Below are positions 7,652 to 14,784 of a stretch of DNA of 21,184 bases, in pieces. The position numbers and the translations under genes are program-made. The stretch is from SAR202 cluster bacterium (GTDB taxonomy: Bacteria > Chloroflexota > Dehalococcoidia > UBA3495), in assembly GCA_009392775.1 (NCBI GenBank), contig VFFT01000041.1:1-21184 (forward strand). Reading direction: 5' to 3'. Positions within the stretch are counted from its first letter, which is position 1, and each line of letters begins with the position of its first letter. The notes under the pieces were generated by a model, which saw nothing but the letters and a program-made list of their open reading frames with translations, was not told the origin of the DNA and searched no databases.

Positions 7652-7657
7652 TATAAT
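7652..7657 (+). promoter_or_regulatory. Candidate -10 box (TATAAT)
   Basis: A perfect TATAAT lies on the plus strand. The best upstream partner is weak (TTTTGT at 7629-7634 with 17-bp spacing, or TTGTGA at 7631-7636 with 15 bp). A transcript starting near 7664 would cover the small frame at 7728-7802. Low support. Confidence 0.3.
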
Positions 7658-7727
7658 CTATTGGTAGAATTAATGCCCAACTCGACACAAGCGTTGTAGA
7701 GCTTATCTGAGCCTAAAACAATAAACC

Positions 7728-7802
7728 ATGTTACTGATAATATTTTTCTTCTCCCTATTCGTTTTTATTCCCCTTTTCATATTCTTAAGAACTCGACAAT
7801 AG
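7728..7802 (+). CDS. Candidate 24-residue single-TM microprotein
   Basis: The frame from ATG 7728 to TAG 7802 encodes MLLIIFFFSLFVFIPLFIFL followed by RTRQ. It is a single hydrophobic helix with a basic C-terminal end, like membrane microproteins and type I toxins. There is no Shine-Dalgarno sequence. A TATAAT lies 70 bases upstream. The U-rich sequence could produce such a frame by chance, so support is weak. Confidence 0.25.
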   Translation: MLLIIFFFSLFVFIPLFIFLRTRQ

Positions 7803-7830
7803 AAGGCCACTTCTGAGGGAACATATCCTT

Positions 7831-7899
7831 TTAGACCGCGTGCTTCCAGATAATCACAACTATCCAAACAATCATTACGCTCCCTGAACGTCTACGCAT
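7831..7899 (-). CDS. Candidate 22-residue cationic single-TM microprotein
   Basis: On the minus strand ATG 7899 is preceded by GAGG with 6-base spacing, and two further in-frame ATGs (7911, 7914) follow an AGGAG. The peptide is MRRRSGSVMIVWIVVIIWKHAV: three arginines, then one hydrophobic helix. An inverted repeat (7931-7952) lies just upstream. It is on the strand served by the otherwise unexplained terminator at 7478-7510. No homology is known to me. Confidence 0.3.
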   Translation of the reverse strand: MRRRSGSVMIVWIVVIIWKHAV

Positions 7900-7930
7900 A
7901 CTAAGCCTCATCATCTCCTAGACACACGTC

Positions 7931-7952
7931 TGTGAAACCCCTGGTTTTCACA
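7931..7952. repeat. Inverted repeat TGTGAAA / TTTCACA
   Basis: TGTGAAAC and GTTTTCACA form a short hairpin around CCCTG, with one unpaired base. It lies upstream of the minus-strand microprotein frame and about 100 bases before the HTH gene at 8050. Its size and A/T-flanked TGTGA half-sites suit a regulator operator or a leader hairpin. There is no U-tract on either side. Confidence 0.45.
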
Positions 7953-8049
7953 CATTTGCACTATTCGCATTTCTTCTATAAAATATTGTCATTCTACGTT
8001 TATATACTTATTATTTTCGGACATTATAGCTTCTTTTTTGTGTGATGAA

Positions 8050-8532
8050 ATGGCGTACGATACGCAACTCAAGGAACATGCTAGGAAACTCTGGGAAGAA
8101 GGCTTCAGACCAGAAGAAGTTATATCTACTATTCGGGATTATTATTCCTGCACACTGGGAGATAAAACGCTCAGAAGATGGGCCCAAACCGAAGACTGGG
8201 AGGATTGGAGACAAGCTCGAAAAGACCGACTAGGTCAACACCAAGATCCTAGTGTAGTGAATGGCGTTTCCGGAATACAGGACCCGATCCTTCATCTATG
8301 CTCGGTGTTTGCTCGAAGAAAAGTGCGAGAACACCAAAACACTCATGGTACCGGAGAATCTAGAGTCCAAATCACTAATAACGTCTTAATGGATGTGGCT
8401 ACGGAATACGAACCAACCCCATCCATAATTGAATATTTGAAACCTGAGATTATGACCTACATATCAAAACTAAGGGAAAGTGATCAGGAAACTGGATCGC
8501 TAAGTTTAGACCCAAATATATCTAACACGTAA
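8050..8532 (+). CDS. Terminase-small-subunit-like HTH protein
   Basis: This protein has 160 residues from ATG 8050 (an in-frame TTG at 8038 is possible; neither has a good Shine-Dalgarno). Residues 1-60 read YDTQLKEHARKLWEEGFRPEEVISTIRDYYSCTLGDKTLRRWAQTEDWEDWRQARK. A homeodomain-like helix-turn-helix with W-x-x-x-x-D-W is seen in phage terminase small subunits and related DNA-binding proteins. The C-terminal 100 residues are polar and unrecognised. No other phage gene is nearby, so it is either a domesticated remnant or a host HTH regulator. Confidence 0.6.
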   Translation: MAYDTQLKEHARKLWEEGFRPEEVISTIRDYYSCTLGDKTLRRWAQTEDWEDWRQARKDRLGQHQDPSVVNGVSGIQDPILHLCSVFARRKVREHQNTHGTGESRVQITNNVLMDVATEYEPTPSIIEYLKPEIMTYISKLRESDQETGSLSLDPNISNT

Positions 8533-8561
8533 ATCATAATATTGAAAGTGAGAACCAATAA

Positions 8562-8645
8562 ATGAAACATATAACCCTTGCTATCCTGATAGTTATGGAA
8601 TACCTTGGTATTCTTAAGATTTATTTGAAGGGTGAAAATGACTAA
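8562..8645 (+). CDS. Candidate 27-residue TM microprotein
   Basis: ATG 8562 to TAA 8645 encodes MKHITLAILIVMEYLGILKI followed by YLKGEND: one short hydrophobic helix and a charged tail. Only a weak AAAGTGAG lies upstream. It starts 29 bases after the stop of the HTH gene. The rest of the gap to 8768 shows nothing else. Confidence 0.25.
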   Translation: MKHITLAILIVMEYLGILKIYLKGEND

Positions 8646-8768
8646 GTAATTATCGCTACAGAAAATGAATATATAGGCCACGCTACTAGTTATATTCAAT
8701 TTGTATGATTTACTAGTCAAATACCTGCAATAGCAAAATATCCTGTCTCAGTCGCAATGGATTTATAG

Positions 8769-9023
8769 ATGACTCAGTCCAAAGCACCACAATGCCCTCT
8801 ACACAAAAAACCTATGACTCCTTCGACGATTCGTCCTGAATATAACCAGTCAGACGTGCCAGTGGCAATAGATATAAACTGGCCTAATTCTCCAGAAATC
8901 GCATGGGTCTGCTCTGATTGCGCCACGTCTTCCTTAACTGATTATCTTCAAATGATCGAAGAATACGCTGAAAAAACAGGAAAAACCCTCGAAGAGCTAA
9001 CTGAGGATCCATTCATAGATTGA
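8769..9023 (+). CDS. Hypothetical small protein with possible zinc ribbon
   Basis: This 84-residue soluble protein contains CPLHKKPM near the N-terminus and WVCSDCATSS in the middle. The CxxH plus CxxC pattern could bind one zinc. The C-terminal third is acidic and helical (DYLQMIEEYAEKTGKTLEELTEDPF). No Shine-Dalgarno sequence is seen. It converges with the ABM-like gene at 9063, 39 bases away. No family recognised. Confidence 0.6.
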   Translation: MTQSKAPQCPLHKKPMTPSTIRPEYNQSDVPVAIDINWPNSPEIAWVCSDCATSSLTDYLQMIEEYAEKTGKTLEELTEDPFID

Positions 9024-9062
9024 TGTATTAGCTCATGGTTTGTATTTAGATAATCGACTTTG

Positions 9063-9350
9063 TTAACTGGAAAACCATACCCCTGAATAGACTCCCCTAT
9101 CTGGTGGAGCAGTGGCAAAAGCTGCCAGTTCAGACATTACACTTTGAACTGTCTCAGATGCATCTCTTGCATTTTGACTGCTCTCGTAAACACCTATTAC
9201 CGTTATTTCATCCTCTCCAGTAACAGCAACTGCAAATCCAATAATCCCTTCTAATTCAGTCACTAAGCCCGCACGAGAGTCTATCAGCTTCGTTACCTCT
9301 TCCATCTTGCCCGGTTGCAAACTAATCACAGTTTTCGATATTCCGGCCAT
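9063..9350 (-). CDS. ABM-like alpha/beta-barrel protein
   Basis: This protein has 95 residues from the ATG at 9350, which has AAGGAG 8 bases upstream; an ATG two codons earlier (9356) sits only 2 bases from it. It shows strand ISKTVISLQPG, helix KMEEVTKLIDSRAG, strand EGIIGFAVAVTGEDEITVIGVYES and helix ARDASETVQSVMSEL, the pattern of dimeric alpha/beta-barrel proteins. It lies 91 bases downstream of the CMD-like gene on the same strand and may be co-transcribed with it. Substrate unknown. Confidence 0.68.
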   Translation of the reverse strand: MAGISKTVISLQPGKMEEVTKLIDSRAGLVTELEGIIGFAVAVTGEDEITVIGVYESSQNARDASETVQSVMSELAAFATAPPDRGVYSGVWFSS

Positions 9351-9441
9351 TTTCATGACTCCTTACATTTATGTTACAGATACGACCAATAACAAGTTGA
9401 GTTTTATTGTTAGATGTGACAAAGCCAAATAGTCACAACAC

Positions 9442-9996
9442 TTACGAGCGTTTCGGCAATACAGGAGAGCCATCTGGAGGAGACATCTCGCTAGATAATA
9501 ATGTACATGATATAAAAGAATAATATCCCATCAACGCTCCTAACACGACAGTATTCGCTTCCCCAAACTGGTGTAAAGCCGAGTCAAAAGCCTCTTGAGA
9601 TACATGATGCTCTTCCATCAATTCTCGACCATACCTAACTATTACCGCTTCTTCTGGTGTAAGGCCATCCAGATGTCCACCATTCGCGACTATATCCACT
9701 GCCTCAGGTCTCACCCCTGCCTTTAATGCAGCTACAGAATGAGAAGCCCAAACATAATCACAGTCCCAATGTCGAGCTGCCGTAATTATAGCTAACTCTG
9801 TATCGTGATTAGATAAATTACCACCAAAGCGCAACGCGTCGCTGAGGGCGGTAGAACTCCGAGCAACTTCTGGCGCATACATCATTATAGAATGAGGACC
9901 ATTGATGCGATTTCGAGACCCTATGATGGAATCGAACGCCACCAATGCATCACCGCTTACCTGATCTCTATTCGTAATCGGTTTCAGTCTGACCAT
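9442..9996 (-). CDS. Carboxymuconolactone decarboxylase / AhpD-like protein
   Basis: This 184-residue protein has an ATG preceded by AGGAG. The CMD-family core is clear: E67 in the helix TELAIITAARHWDCDYVWASHSVAALKAGV, with C79 and H86 spaced as in AhpD (C-x6-H). The second cysteine of the AhpD CxxC pair is valine here (V82), so the classical disulfide peroxidase-partner chemistry is unlikely. CMD proteins act in protocatechuate breakdown or as oxidative-stress reductases; the variant here suits a decarboxylase or related lyase. It is preceded by its own extended -10 promoter (10032-10059) and followed by an ABM-like gene. Confidence 0.85.
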   Translation of the reverse strand: MVRLKPITNRDQVSGDALVAFDSIIGSRNRINGPHSIMMYAPEVARSSTALSDALRFGGNLSNHDTELAIITAARHWDCDYVWASHSVAALKAGVRPEAVDIVANGGHLDGLTPEEAVIVRYGRELMEEHHVSQEAFDSALHQFGEANTVVLGALMGYYSFISCTLLSSEMSPPDGSPVLPKRS

Positions 9997-10031
9997 AATT
10001 TATCTCCTGCTCAACTTTTCGAAGTTTCGGG

Positions 10032-10059
10032 AGTATAGCACAGAATATACACTGGAAAA
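10032..10059 (-). promoter_or_regulatory. Extended -10 promoter of the CMD-like gene
   Basis: On the minus strand a TATACT box (10037-10032) is preceded by TGC, forming an extended -10. A weak -35 (TTTTCC, 10059-10054) lies 16 bases further upstream. The start codon of the CMD-like gene follows about 35 bases later, with AGGAG in between. Confidence 0.5.
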
Positions 10060-10166
10060 TGCACCGAAATCACATATACTTTAAGAGTGATTGACCTCTA
10101 GACCCTACAAAAGCTTGTGGGCAATCAGAATCCATCGCTAGTAATAACATTACTTGATGTAGTCAT

Positions 10167-10505
10167 TTAATCCGGAGTTTTCTGACCATCCCAATTATCC
10201 AGGCATCCGCGTCCCGTCCAAGCCACCAACTCATCGTAAATTTTCTCTCTCACGGACAACGTTATACCCAACATCGTAAATGATCCAAAATCTAATGGGC
10301 CTTCAAAAAGATGCTGTACAACCCTATCAATGGGAAGCTGAGCCCCCAGATCCTCTGGTAAATCTAGTTCGATACCGTTGTATTTCGCACAAGCTATACA
10401 TATTTGTTTGAAAGTCGCCTCGGAATATGCTGACTCTTGAATAGCTGAATGTATAAAACGTAAATTTGGATACATCATCCTCCGCCCATATATTACAACT
10501 ACCAT
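10167..10505 (-). CDS. Hypothetical protein
   Basis: The frame gives 112 residues from the ATG at 10505, or 103/102 residues from ATGs at 10478/10475, where GGCGGAGG lies immediately before the first ATG and 3 bases from the second. It appears soluble and mostly helical (IQESAYSEATFKQICIACAKY, then ELDLPEDLGAQLPIDRVVQHLFEG). It ends in a polar tail (LDNWDGQKTPD). No family is recognised. The first ATG lies only 13 bases past the terminator of the VOC gene, so it needs its own promoter within or beside that hairpin, which makes the start uncertain. Confidence 0.55.
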   Translation of the reverse strand: MVVVIYGRRMMYPNLRFIHSAIQESAYSEATFKQICIACAKYNGIELDLPEDLGAQLPIDRVVQHLFEGPLDFGSFTMLGITLSVREKIYDELVAWTGRGCLDNWDGQKTPD

Positions 10506-10517
10506 CCAGAGAGGTCG

Positions 10518-10559
10518 TACAAAAACACCCCAGCCGATATGATCTGGGGTGTTTTTGTA
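10518..10559. terminator. Bidirectional intrinsic terminator of the VOC gene
   Basis: The 16-bp arms TACAAAAACACCCCAG and CTGGGGTGTTTTTGTA are exact reverse complements with a 10-base loop. A U-tract follows on either strand. It lies 22 bases after the stop of the VOC gene. Confidence 0.9.
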
Positions 10560-10581
10560 AAAACGGGTCTACCAATCCGGA

Positions 10582-10986
10582 CTAGTATATCTTATGCCAA
10601 TCAGCATGCCACATTACTTCAATTCTATTACCGTCGGGATCGTTGACAAAAACTCGTTGTTTTGGGCCATTCGTAGTCGGTTCCCCGACAAATGATTCCC
10701 CTGTACTTTCAAAATTGGCTTTCCATGCATCCCAATTTTCTACTTCTACCGCAAAATGATTTCTTGGGTGTGGATCTGGTTCGCCTCTGACGGCTATATG
10801 AACTTCTGAAGAGCCCAACTTCAAATATCTGGGCTTATCTTCAGTCCATTCCGCTCCAAATACCTTCTTGTACCAGGCCTGGCTTTTTTCCACATCACTA
10901 ACCGATATATTAGCGTGCTGAATGCAACTCACTCTAATACTGCTTTCAGGAACGTAAGAAGGTATGTAAGGATTTCGTTCTGACAT
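10582..10986 (-). CDS. VOC (glyoxalase/dioxygenase) family protein
   Basis: This 134-residue protein has an ATG preceded by AAGGAG. It contains two beta-alpha-beta-beta-beta halves: QHANISVSDVEKSQAWYKKVFGAEW and NHFAVEVENWDAWKANFES, ending in VFVNDPDGNRIEVMWH. Likely metal ligands are H24 (QHANIS), H97 (NHFAVE) and E123 (NRIEV), as expected for a vicinal-oxygen-chelate enzyme. Such proteins are glyoxalases, extradiol dioxygenases or resistance proteins; the substrate cannot be deduced. The gene is monocistronic: a strong terminator follows it. Confidence 0.88.
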   Translation of the reverse strand: MSERNPYIPSYVPESSIRVSCIQHANISVSDVEKSQAWYKKVFGAEWTEDKPRYLKLGSSEVHIAVRGEPDPHPRNHFAVEVENWDAWKANFESTGESFVGEPTTNGPKQRVFVNDPDGNRIEVMWHADWHKIY

Positions 10987-11260
10987 AACTATTTCTCCTT
11001 TGCCGGTATAATTCCGACATGATACAACTAGACTTAAAAAATAGAAAGAACTAATACTTTATAAACACTCGTTAGTCGTTAATTGTTTAGTCAGATCCAA
11101 ACGGTATTACCAATAAATGTATTAAGCCTTATAATCCTATGCGATCACAGCCACACTAGCTGTTACACTTAGACTTATTCATAATATGTATACTTTCCTT
11201 AATCGGGAATAACCTGTAATATGCGCCAATGTAGATTAAGACTAAAGGAGTTTTTAAATC

Positions 11261-11671
11261 ATGCCATCAACAAACGGGTATAAGACATTCAACTTCTCTT
11301 TCATCGTCCCAGAAAACAAGACGGATGATATGGAGAAAGCAATTGCAAGCCACGGTGCATGGATGCGCGAAACACACTCTATATACACTCGTGCAGACCC
11401 GAACTATGGTTTCTTGGGAACCCTTGTAGACTACTACTGGTCGAAGTCACCTGAGATGAATAACCCCTTGGATCCCGAAGCAGGAGCCACTGGCAATATT
11501 CTTTACTCCTTGAACGAGGTTTACACTCGACCAGAGGGTACTGATGCACACATGGAAGCTGCTCCCTCATGGGAATCCTTCGAAGAGTTCCTAGCACTGA
11601 CTGGTGAGTTTCAGTCTCAAATGATCATGGGTGGAGACGTGATCCAGTCCATGTTTGCAGACGAAGAATAA
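11261..11671 (+). CDS. Conserved-looking hypothetical protein
   Basis: This 136-residue soluble acidic protein has AAAGGAG 10 bases before its ATG. It starts NGYKTFNFSFIVPENKTDDMEKAIASHGAWMRETHS, with a first strand and helix like those of ABM/NIPSNAP alpha/beta barrels. It continues with GFLGTLVDYYWSKSPEMNN and NILYSLNEVYTRPEG, and ends MIMGGDVIQSMFADEE. No family can be named with confidence. A hairpin at 11686-11730 ends the transcript unit. Confidence 0.65.
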   Translation: MPSTNGYKTFNFSFIVPENKTDDMEKAIASHGAWMRETHSIYTRADPNYGFLGTLVDYYWSKSPEMNNPLDPEAGATGNILYSLNEVYTRPEGTDAHMEAAPSWESFEEFLALTGEFQSQMIMGGDVIQSMFADEE

Positions 11672-11685
11672 TATATATTTGCGTG

Positions 11686-11730
11686 AGCCTGGAATAGACT
11701 CAGATGCTTAAATCTTGATTATTCCAGGCT
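11686..11730 (+). terminator. 3' hairpin after the hypothetical gene
   Basis: The 11-bp arms AGCCTGGAATA and TATTCCAGGCT are exact reverse complements with a 23-base loop, starting 15 bases after the stop codon. There is no U-tract, so it is more likely a stabilising or weak terminating hairpin. Confidence 0.55.
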
Positions 11731-11967
11731 TAGATCCCAAGTTCCTACGATCACATCCGACTCGCGCAGACAGCGCACCGTCACTTTATCTCACTAATTA
11801 TTCCCTATAACATCACCACATCCGGTCATACTAGACCAGGCCCATTAAATGCGAGTCGATCTGCACATTTACCGTAACTTGGCGTTAATCATTGTTCAAC
11901 CACAATAGACTGATAAAATACGTTAACCATAAATTTTAATCTTATACAGATACTAGGAGAAAACACT

Positions 11968-13062
11968 ATGGCAAAGAAAATTAGATTGGGTTTTGTGGGT
12001 GCCAATATTAACTCATTATGGGCATCTCAATCCCATTTTCCAGCTATCATGGCAAGTCCTGATGTTGAAATGACTGCGGTTTGCACATCAAGAGCTGAAA
12101 GTGCTGAAGAAGCCCGTCAAACTTTTGGTGCTAAATTTGCCTTCCATGATTTTAACGATATGGTCTCATGTTCCGAAATTGACGCCGTTGCTGTCGTAGT
12201 ACGTGTACCATCGCATTACGAACCCACCAAAGCTGCGATCAACGCTGGAAAACATGTGTATACAGAATGGCCACTTGGCAGGACTACATCCGAAGCTGAA
12301 GAGCTCGCTAGTCTCGCCAATTCCAAAGGGGTACATACTGTTGTCGGACTGCAGTCACGTGTTAGCCCTGCGTTACTTTATGTCAAAGAGCTTATAAGCG
12401 AGGACTATGTAGGAGAAGTACTATCATGCCACGTCACTACCATGCGTGACGGTGCGCTGGAACGACCATCGAGCAGAACATGGCAAAGCGACGTAAATAT
12501 GGGAGCAAATACCCTTACTATTGCTACAGGACATGTAATTGACGCTCTCCGGTTCGTACTGGGAGATTTCAATAAAGTTGCCTCCATGATTACTACGCAA
12601 GTACCACGATTGTATGAAACCGATACCAACCAATTTGTTGAAGTCACTTCACCTGACAATATTCGAGTTTCTGGAACCCTTTCCCGAGGAGCAGCAGCTT
12701 CGGTACATGTCGGAGCAGTACCCTGGGCAGGCAGCGGTTTTCGTATGGAAATATATGGTAGAGAAGGGACTTTAGTAGTCACCGGAAGTGTATCTTCACA
12801 ACGTGGCGAGATGTTACGCATACAAGGGGCACAAAAAACCCAAGATCTAGAAGACCTAGAAATACCTCAACGATTTATATATGTTCCAGAAGATTTTCCT
12901 GATGGAGACCCGTTCAATGTGGGTCAGATGTACGCTTTATTTTCCAAAGCGATCCAGAGTGGGTATAACTCTTTACCTACATTTGATACGGCAGTAGATC
13001 TGCATAAATTCCTAGACAAAATCACTCTAGCCTCTACTACAGGAAATGAACAAAGCATATAA
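11968..13062 (+). CDS. Gfo/Idh/MocA-family oxidoreductase, Gal80-like
   Basis: This 364-residue protein has an ATG preceded by AGGAG. Residues 5-125 form an NAD(P)-binding Rossmann domain starting IRLGFVGANINS. The usual E-K-P motif is E100-W-P-L here, so the conserved lysine is replaced by tryptophan. This variant, together with LQSRVSPALLYVKELISE (about 127-144) and G-H188-V-I-D191, closely follows the yeast Gal80 layout. The C-terminal half is the alpha/beta substrate-binding domain (GRGA to MEIYGREGTLVV). Family members are sugar or cyclitol dehydrogenases; Gal80 itself is a non-catalytic regulator that still binds NAD(P). It is monocistronic, with a hairpin after the stop. Confidence 0.88.
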   Translation: MAKKIRLGFVGANINSLWASQSHFPAIMASPDVEMTAVCTSRAESAEEARQTFGAKFAFHDFNDMVSCSEIDAVAVVVRVPSHYEPTKAAINAGKHVYTEWPLGRTTSEAEELASLANSKGVHTVVGLQSRVSPALLYVKELISEDYVGEVLSCHVTTMRDGALERPSSRTWQSDVNMGANTLTIATGHVIDALRFVLGDFNKVASMITTQVPRLYETDTNQFVEVTSPDNIRVSGTLSRGAAASVHVGAVPWAGSGFRMEIYGREGTLVVTGSVSSQRGEMLRIQGAQKTQDLEDLEIPQRFIYVPEDFPDGDPFNVGQMYALFSKAIQSGYNSLPTFDTAVDLHKFLDKITLASTTGNEQSI

Positions 13063-13065
13063 AGC

Positions 13066-13107
13066 ATATGGATCGTTTAAGCAAGCTAATACCATGGCGA
13101 TCCATAT
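13066..13107 (+). terminator. 3' hairpin after the oxidoreductase gene
   Basis: The 10-bp arms ATATGGATCG and CGATCCATAT are exact reverse complements with a 22-base loop, starting 4 bases past the stop. No U-run follows, so termination is not assured. Confidence 0.5.
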
Positions 13108-13148
13108 ACCCTTCTTGTCATTAGCCGAGAAGTATTTTCGAGTACACC

Positions 13149-13898
13149 CTAACTAACAGCAGGCTCGTGCCGTTTCAAGAACTCACGAGCTTGTTCAACA
13201 GCTTCTTCAATATGCTCTGCTGAGTCTTTCCAAGGAAATCGAGTTAGTTCGGAATTAGGCGCTAGACTCGCAACTTCCATAGCAGTTTCGTACGGGTGTG
13301 CCGGAACGTTATCAGGGGCTATTAGGAGTGGCGTTTGTAAGGAACTGACGAATTCTCTAGATACTGTAAACACAAAATCTGCTCGGTTGGTGTACATACT
13401 GGTCAAGAATTCGTGGACCATATCCATCGTCACCTCTGAACGCTTCTCGCACAGCGGAGGCCCCCAAGCCTTAATATTATTCTGATAAAAAAGGTCCGGC
13501 ATTTCTGCCCTGAATCCACTTGGCTGCATCATAGCAGCAGCCACTATTCGATCAGGAGCTAGCCTTAGAAGATTATGGATCATAGGACCTCCGATACAAA
13601 ACCCCATGAGCAGGAAACTTTTAACCCCGAGATAATCCATCAATCCAAGTTGATCTTCTGAATAGGCATCCCATGGCCGATCGATTTCCAACGGTCCACT
13701 CGATTGGCCTTCACTCGCGTTCCTGAGATCAGATGTTATGCACCTAAAGTCACCTTTATACCTCTCCATAGGATTGAAGGGTTCCCTCAGGGCTGCCATA
13801 GTCGAATTAAGCCCTCCACCTGGGATTATCAGCAACGGGAATCCTTCCCCTGCTTCTTCGTAATGAATTCGAACATCACCATTTTCATAGAACGGCAT
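13149..13898 (-). CDS. Alpha/beta hydrolase with Cys nucleophile, paralogue 1
   Basis: This 249-residue protein has an ATG preceded by AGGAGG. It is an alpha/beta hydrolase: PLLIIPGGGLNS (oxyanion-hole region, 26-30), DFRCITSDLRNASEGQSSGP (strand 4 region), GFCIGG with nucleophile C101, APDNVPAHP (D196 as candidate acid, H201) and a C-terminal EFLKRH helix. The nucleophile elbow carries cysteine rather than serine, as in dienelactone hydrolases. A usual GH before the last helix is absent and the region reads FPWKDSAEH229. It is paralogous to the gene at 14032-14784. Substrate unknown; a lactone or ester from aromatic or sugar-acid breakdown is plausible. Confidence 0.85.
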   Translation of the reverse strand: MPFYENGDVRIHYEEAGEGFPLLIIPGGGLNSTMAALREPFNPMERYKGDFRCITSDLRNASEGQSSGPLEIDRPWDAYSEDQLGLMDYLGVKSFLLMGFCIGGPMIHNLLRLAPDRIVAAAMMQPSGFRAEMPDLFYQNNIKAWGPPLCEKRSEVTMDMVHEFLTSMYTNRADFVFTVSREFVSSLQTPLLIAPDNVPAHPYETAMEVASLAPNSELTRFPWKDSAEHIEEAVEQAREFLKRHEPAVS

Positions 13899-13967
13899 CT
13901 CGTATTCCTCCTAAACTATTCCGTCTAATTAGCACATTAACCAAGAATGGAGCATATTGTAAAATCA

Positions 13968-14000
13968 GAATGGTATTCTCACCAAACTACATAAATGAGA
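13968..14000 (-). terminator. Weak terminator after hydrolase paralogue 2
   Basis: On the minus strand GAATGGTA (14000-13993) pairs with TACCATTC (13975-13968), with extra CTC/GAG pairs inside, and is followed by TGATTTT. It lies 32 bases after the stop of the gene at 14032. Confidence 0.45.
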
Positions 14001-14031
14001 TGTACCATTCCAAATTCCTAAACTATGGCTC

Positions 14032-14784
14032 CTATCCGCCGCTTGGTACATGACGAAGTAGAAATTCCCTAACCTGACCAATAGTCTTTAATTTAATATC
14101 TGGATCCTCCTTCCAAGGGTAAGCCGTCTTTTCAGCTTTGGGAGCCAAGTCCGCTAAGTCCATCGCAGCCTCTAAAGAATGGGACGGTGTATCATCAGGC
14201 ATAACTAGCATTGGTGTCTGGCATGAGCTAGCAAAATCACGAGATACACAATACGCAAAGTCAGGCTGAATCCGATACAAGTTATGTAAATAAGCTTCGC
14301 ACTGCTCCATGGTCACATCACTTCTATTAGAAAGTAATTCCGGAGCCCATAAATCATGACCAGAGTTGTACATGGAGTCTGGTTCTTTAGTGTTATGACC
14401 AACCGGCTGACATAGTACTGCAGCCAATACTCTTTCAGGAGCACGTTCAATTAATTTGAGTGCAAAAGGACCTCCAATACAATATCCCATAAAGAAAAAT
14501 TCCTTGATTCCCAAATGATCCATCAAACCTAGTTGGTCATCTGCAAAAGCTCCCCACGGGTCATCAACTGCTATCGGTCCTGTAGACTGCCCTCCATTAG
14601 CATTGCGCTGGTCCATAGTAATGCATCGGAAATCGTTCTTAAATTCTTCCACAGCATTAAATACCTGTCCCGGCCAATTGCTTATCAACGAGTTAAGACC
14701 ACCTCCAGGCGTTACTAGAAGAGGGAATCCAGAGCCTACTTCTTCATATTGAATTGTTACATCACCTCTAGTATAAGACGGCAT
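14032..14784 (-). CDS. Alpha/beta hydrolase with Cys nucleophile, paralogue 2
   Basis: This 250-residue protein has an ATG preceded by AAGGAG. It aligns end to end with the neighbour at 13149-13898: GDVTIQYEEVGSGFPLLVTPGGGLNS, DFRCITMDQRNANGGQSTGP, GYCIGG with nucleophile C102, MPDDTPSHS (D197/D198, H202) and REFLLRHVPS. The position matching H229 of paralogue 1 is not histidine (PWKEDPDIKLK), so the only histidine conserved near the acid is H202. Both genes face the same way, 133 bases apart with a weak terminator between, so they may be transcribed separately. Enzyme activity is inferred from the fold only. Confidence 0.85.
   Translation of the reverse strand: MPSYTRGDVTIQYEEVGSGFPLLVTPGGGLNSLISNWPGQVFNAVEEFKNDFRCITMDQRNANGGQSTGPIAVDDPWGAFADDQLGLMDHLGIKEFFFMGYCIGGPFALKLIERAPERVLAAVLCQPVGHNTKEPDSMYNSGHDLWAPELLSNRSDVTMEQCEAYLHNLYRIQPDFAYCVSRDFASSCQTPMLVMPDDTPSHSLEAAMDLADLAPKAEKTAYPWKEDPDIKLKTIGQVREFLLRHVPSGG

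Noticed and set aside
12405..12821. 138-residue frame on the minus strand
   Set aside because: It is fully inside the oxidoreductase gene, with no ribosome-binding site and no domain pattern.
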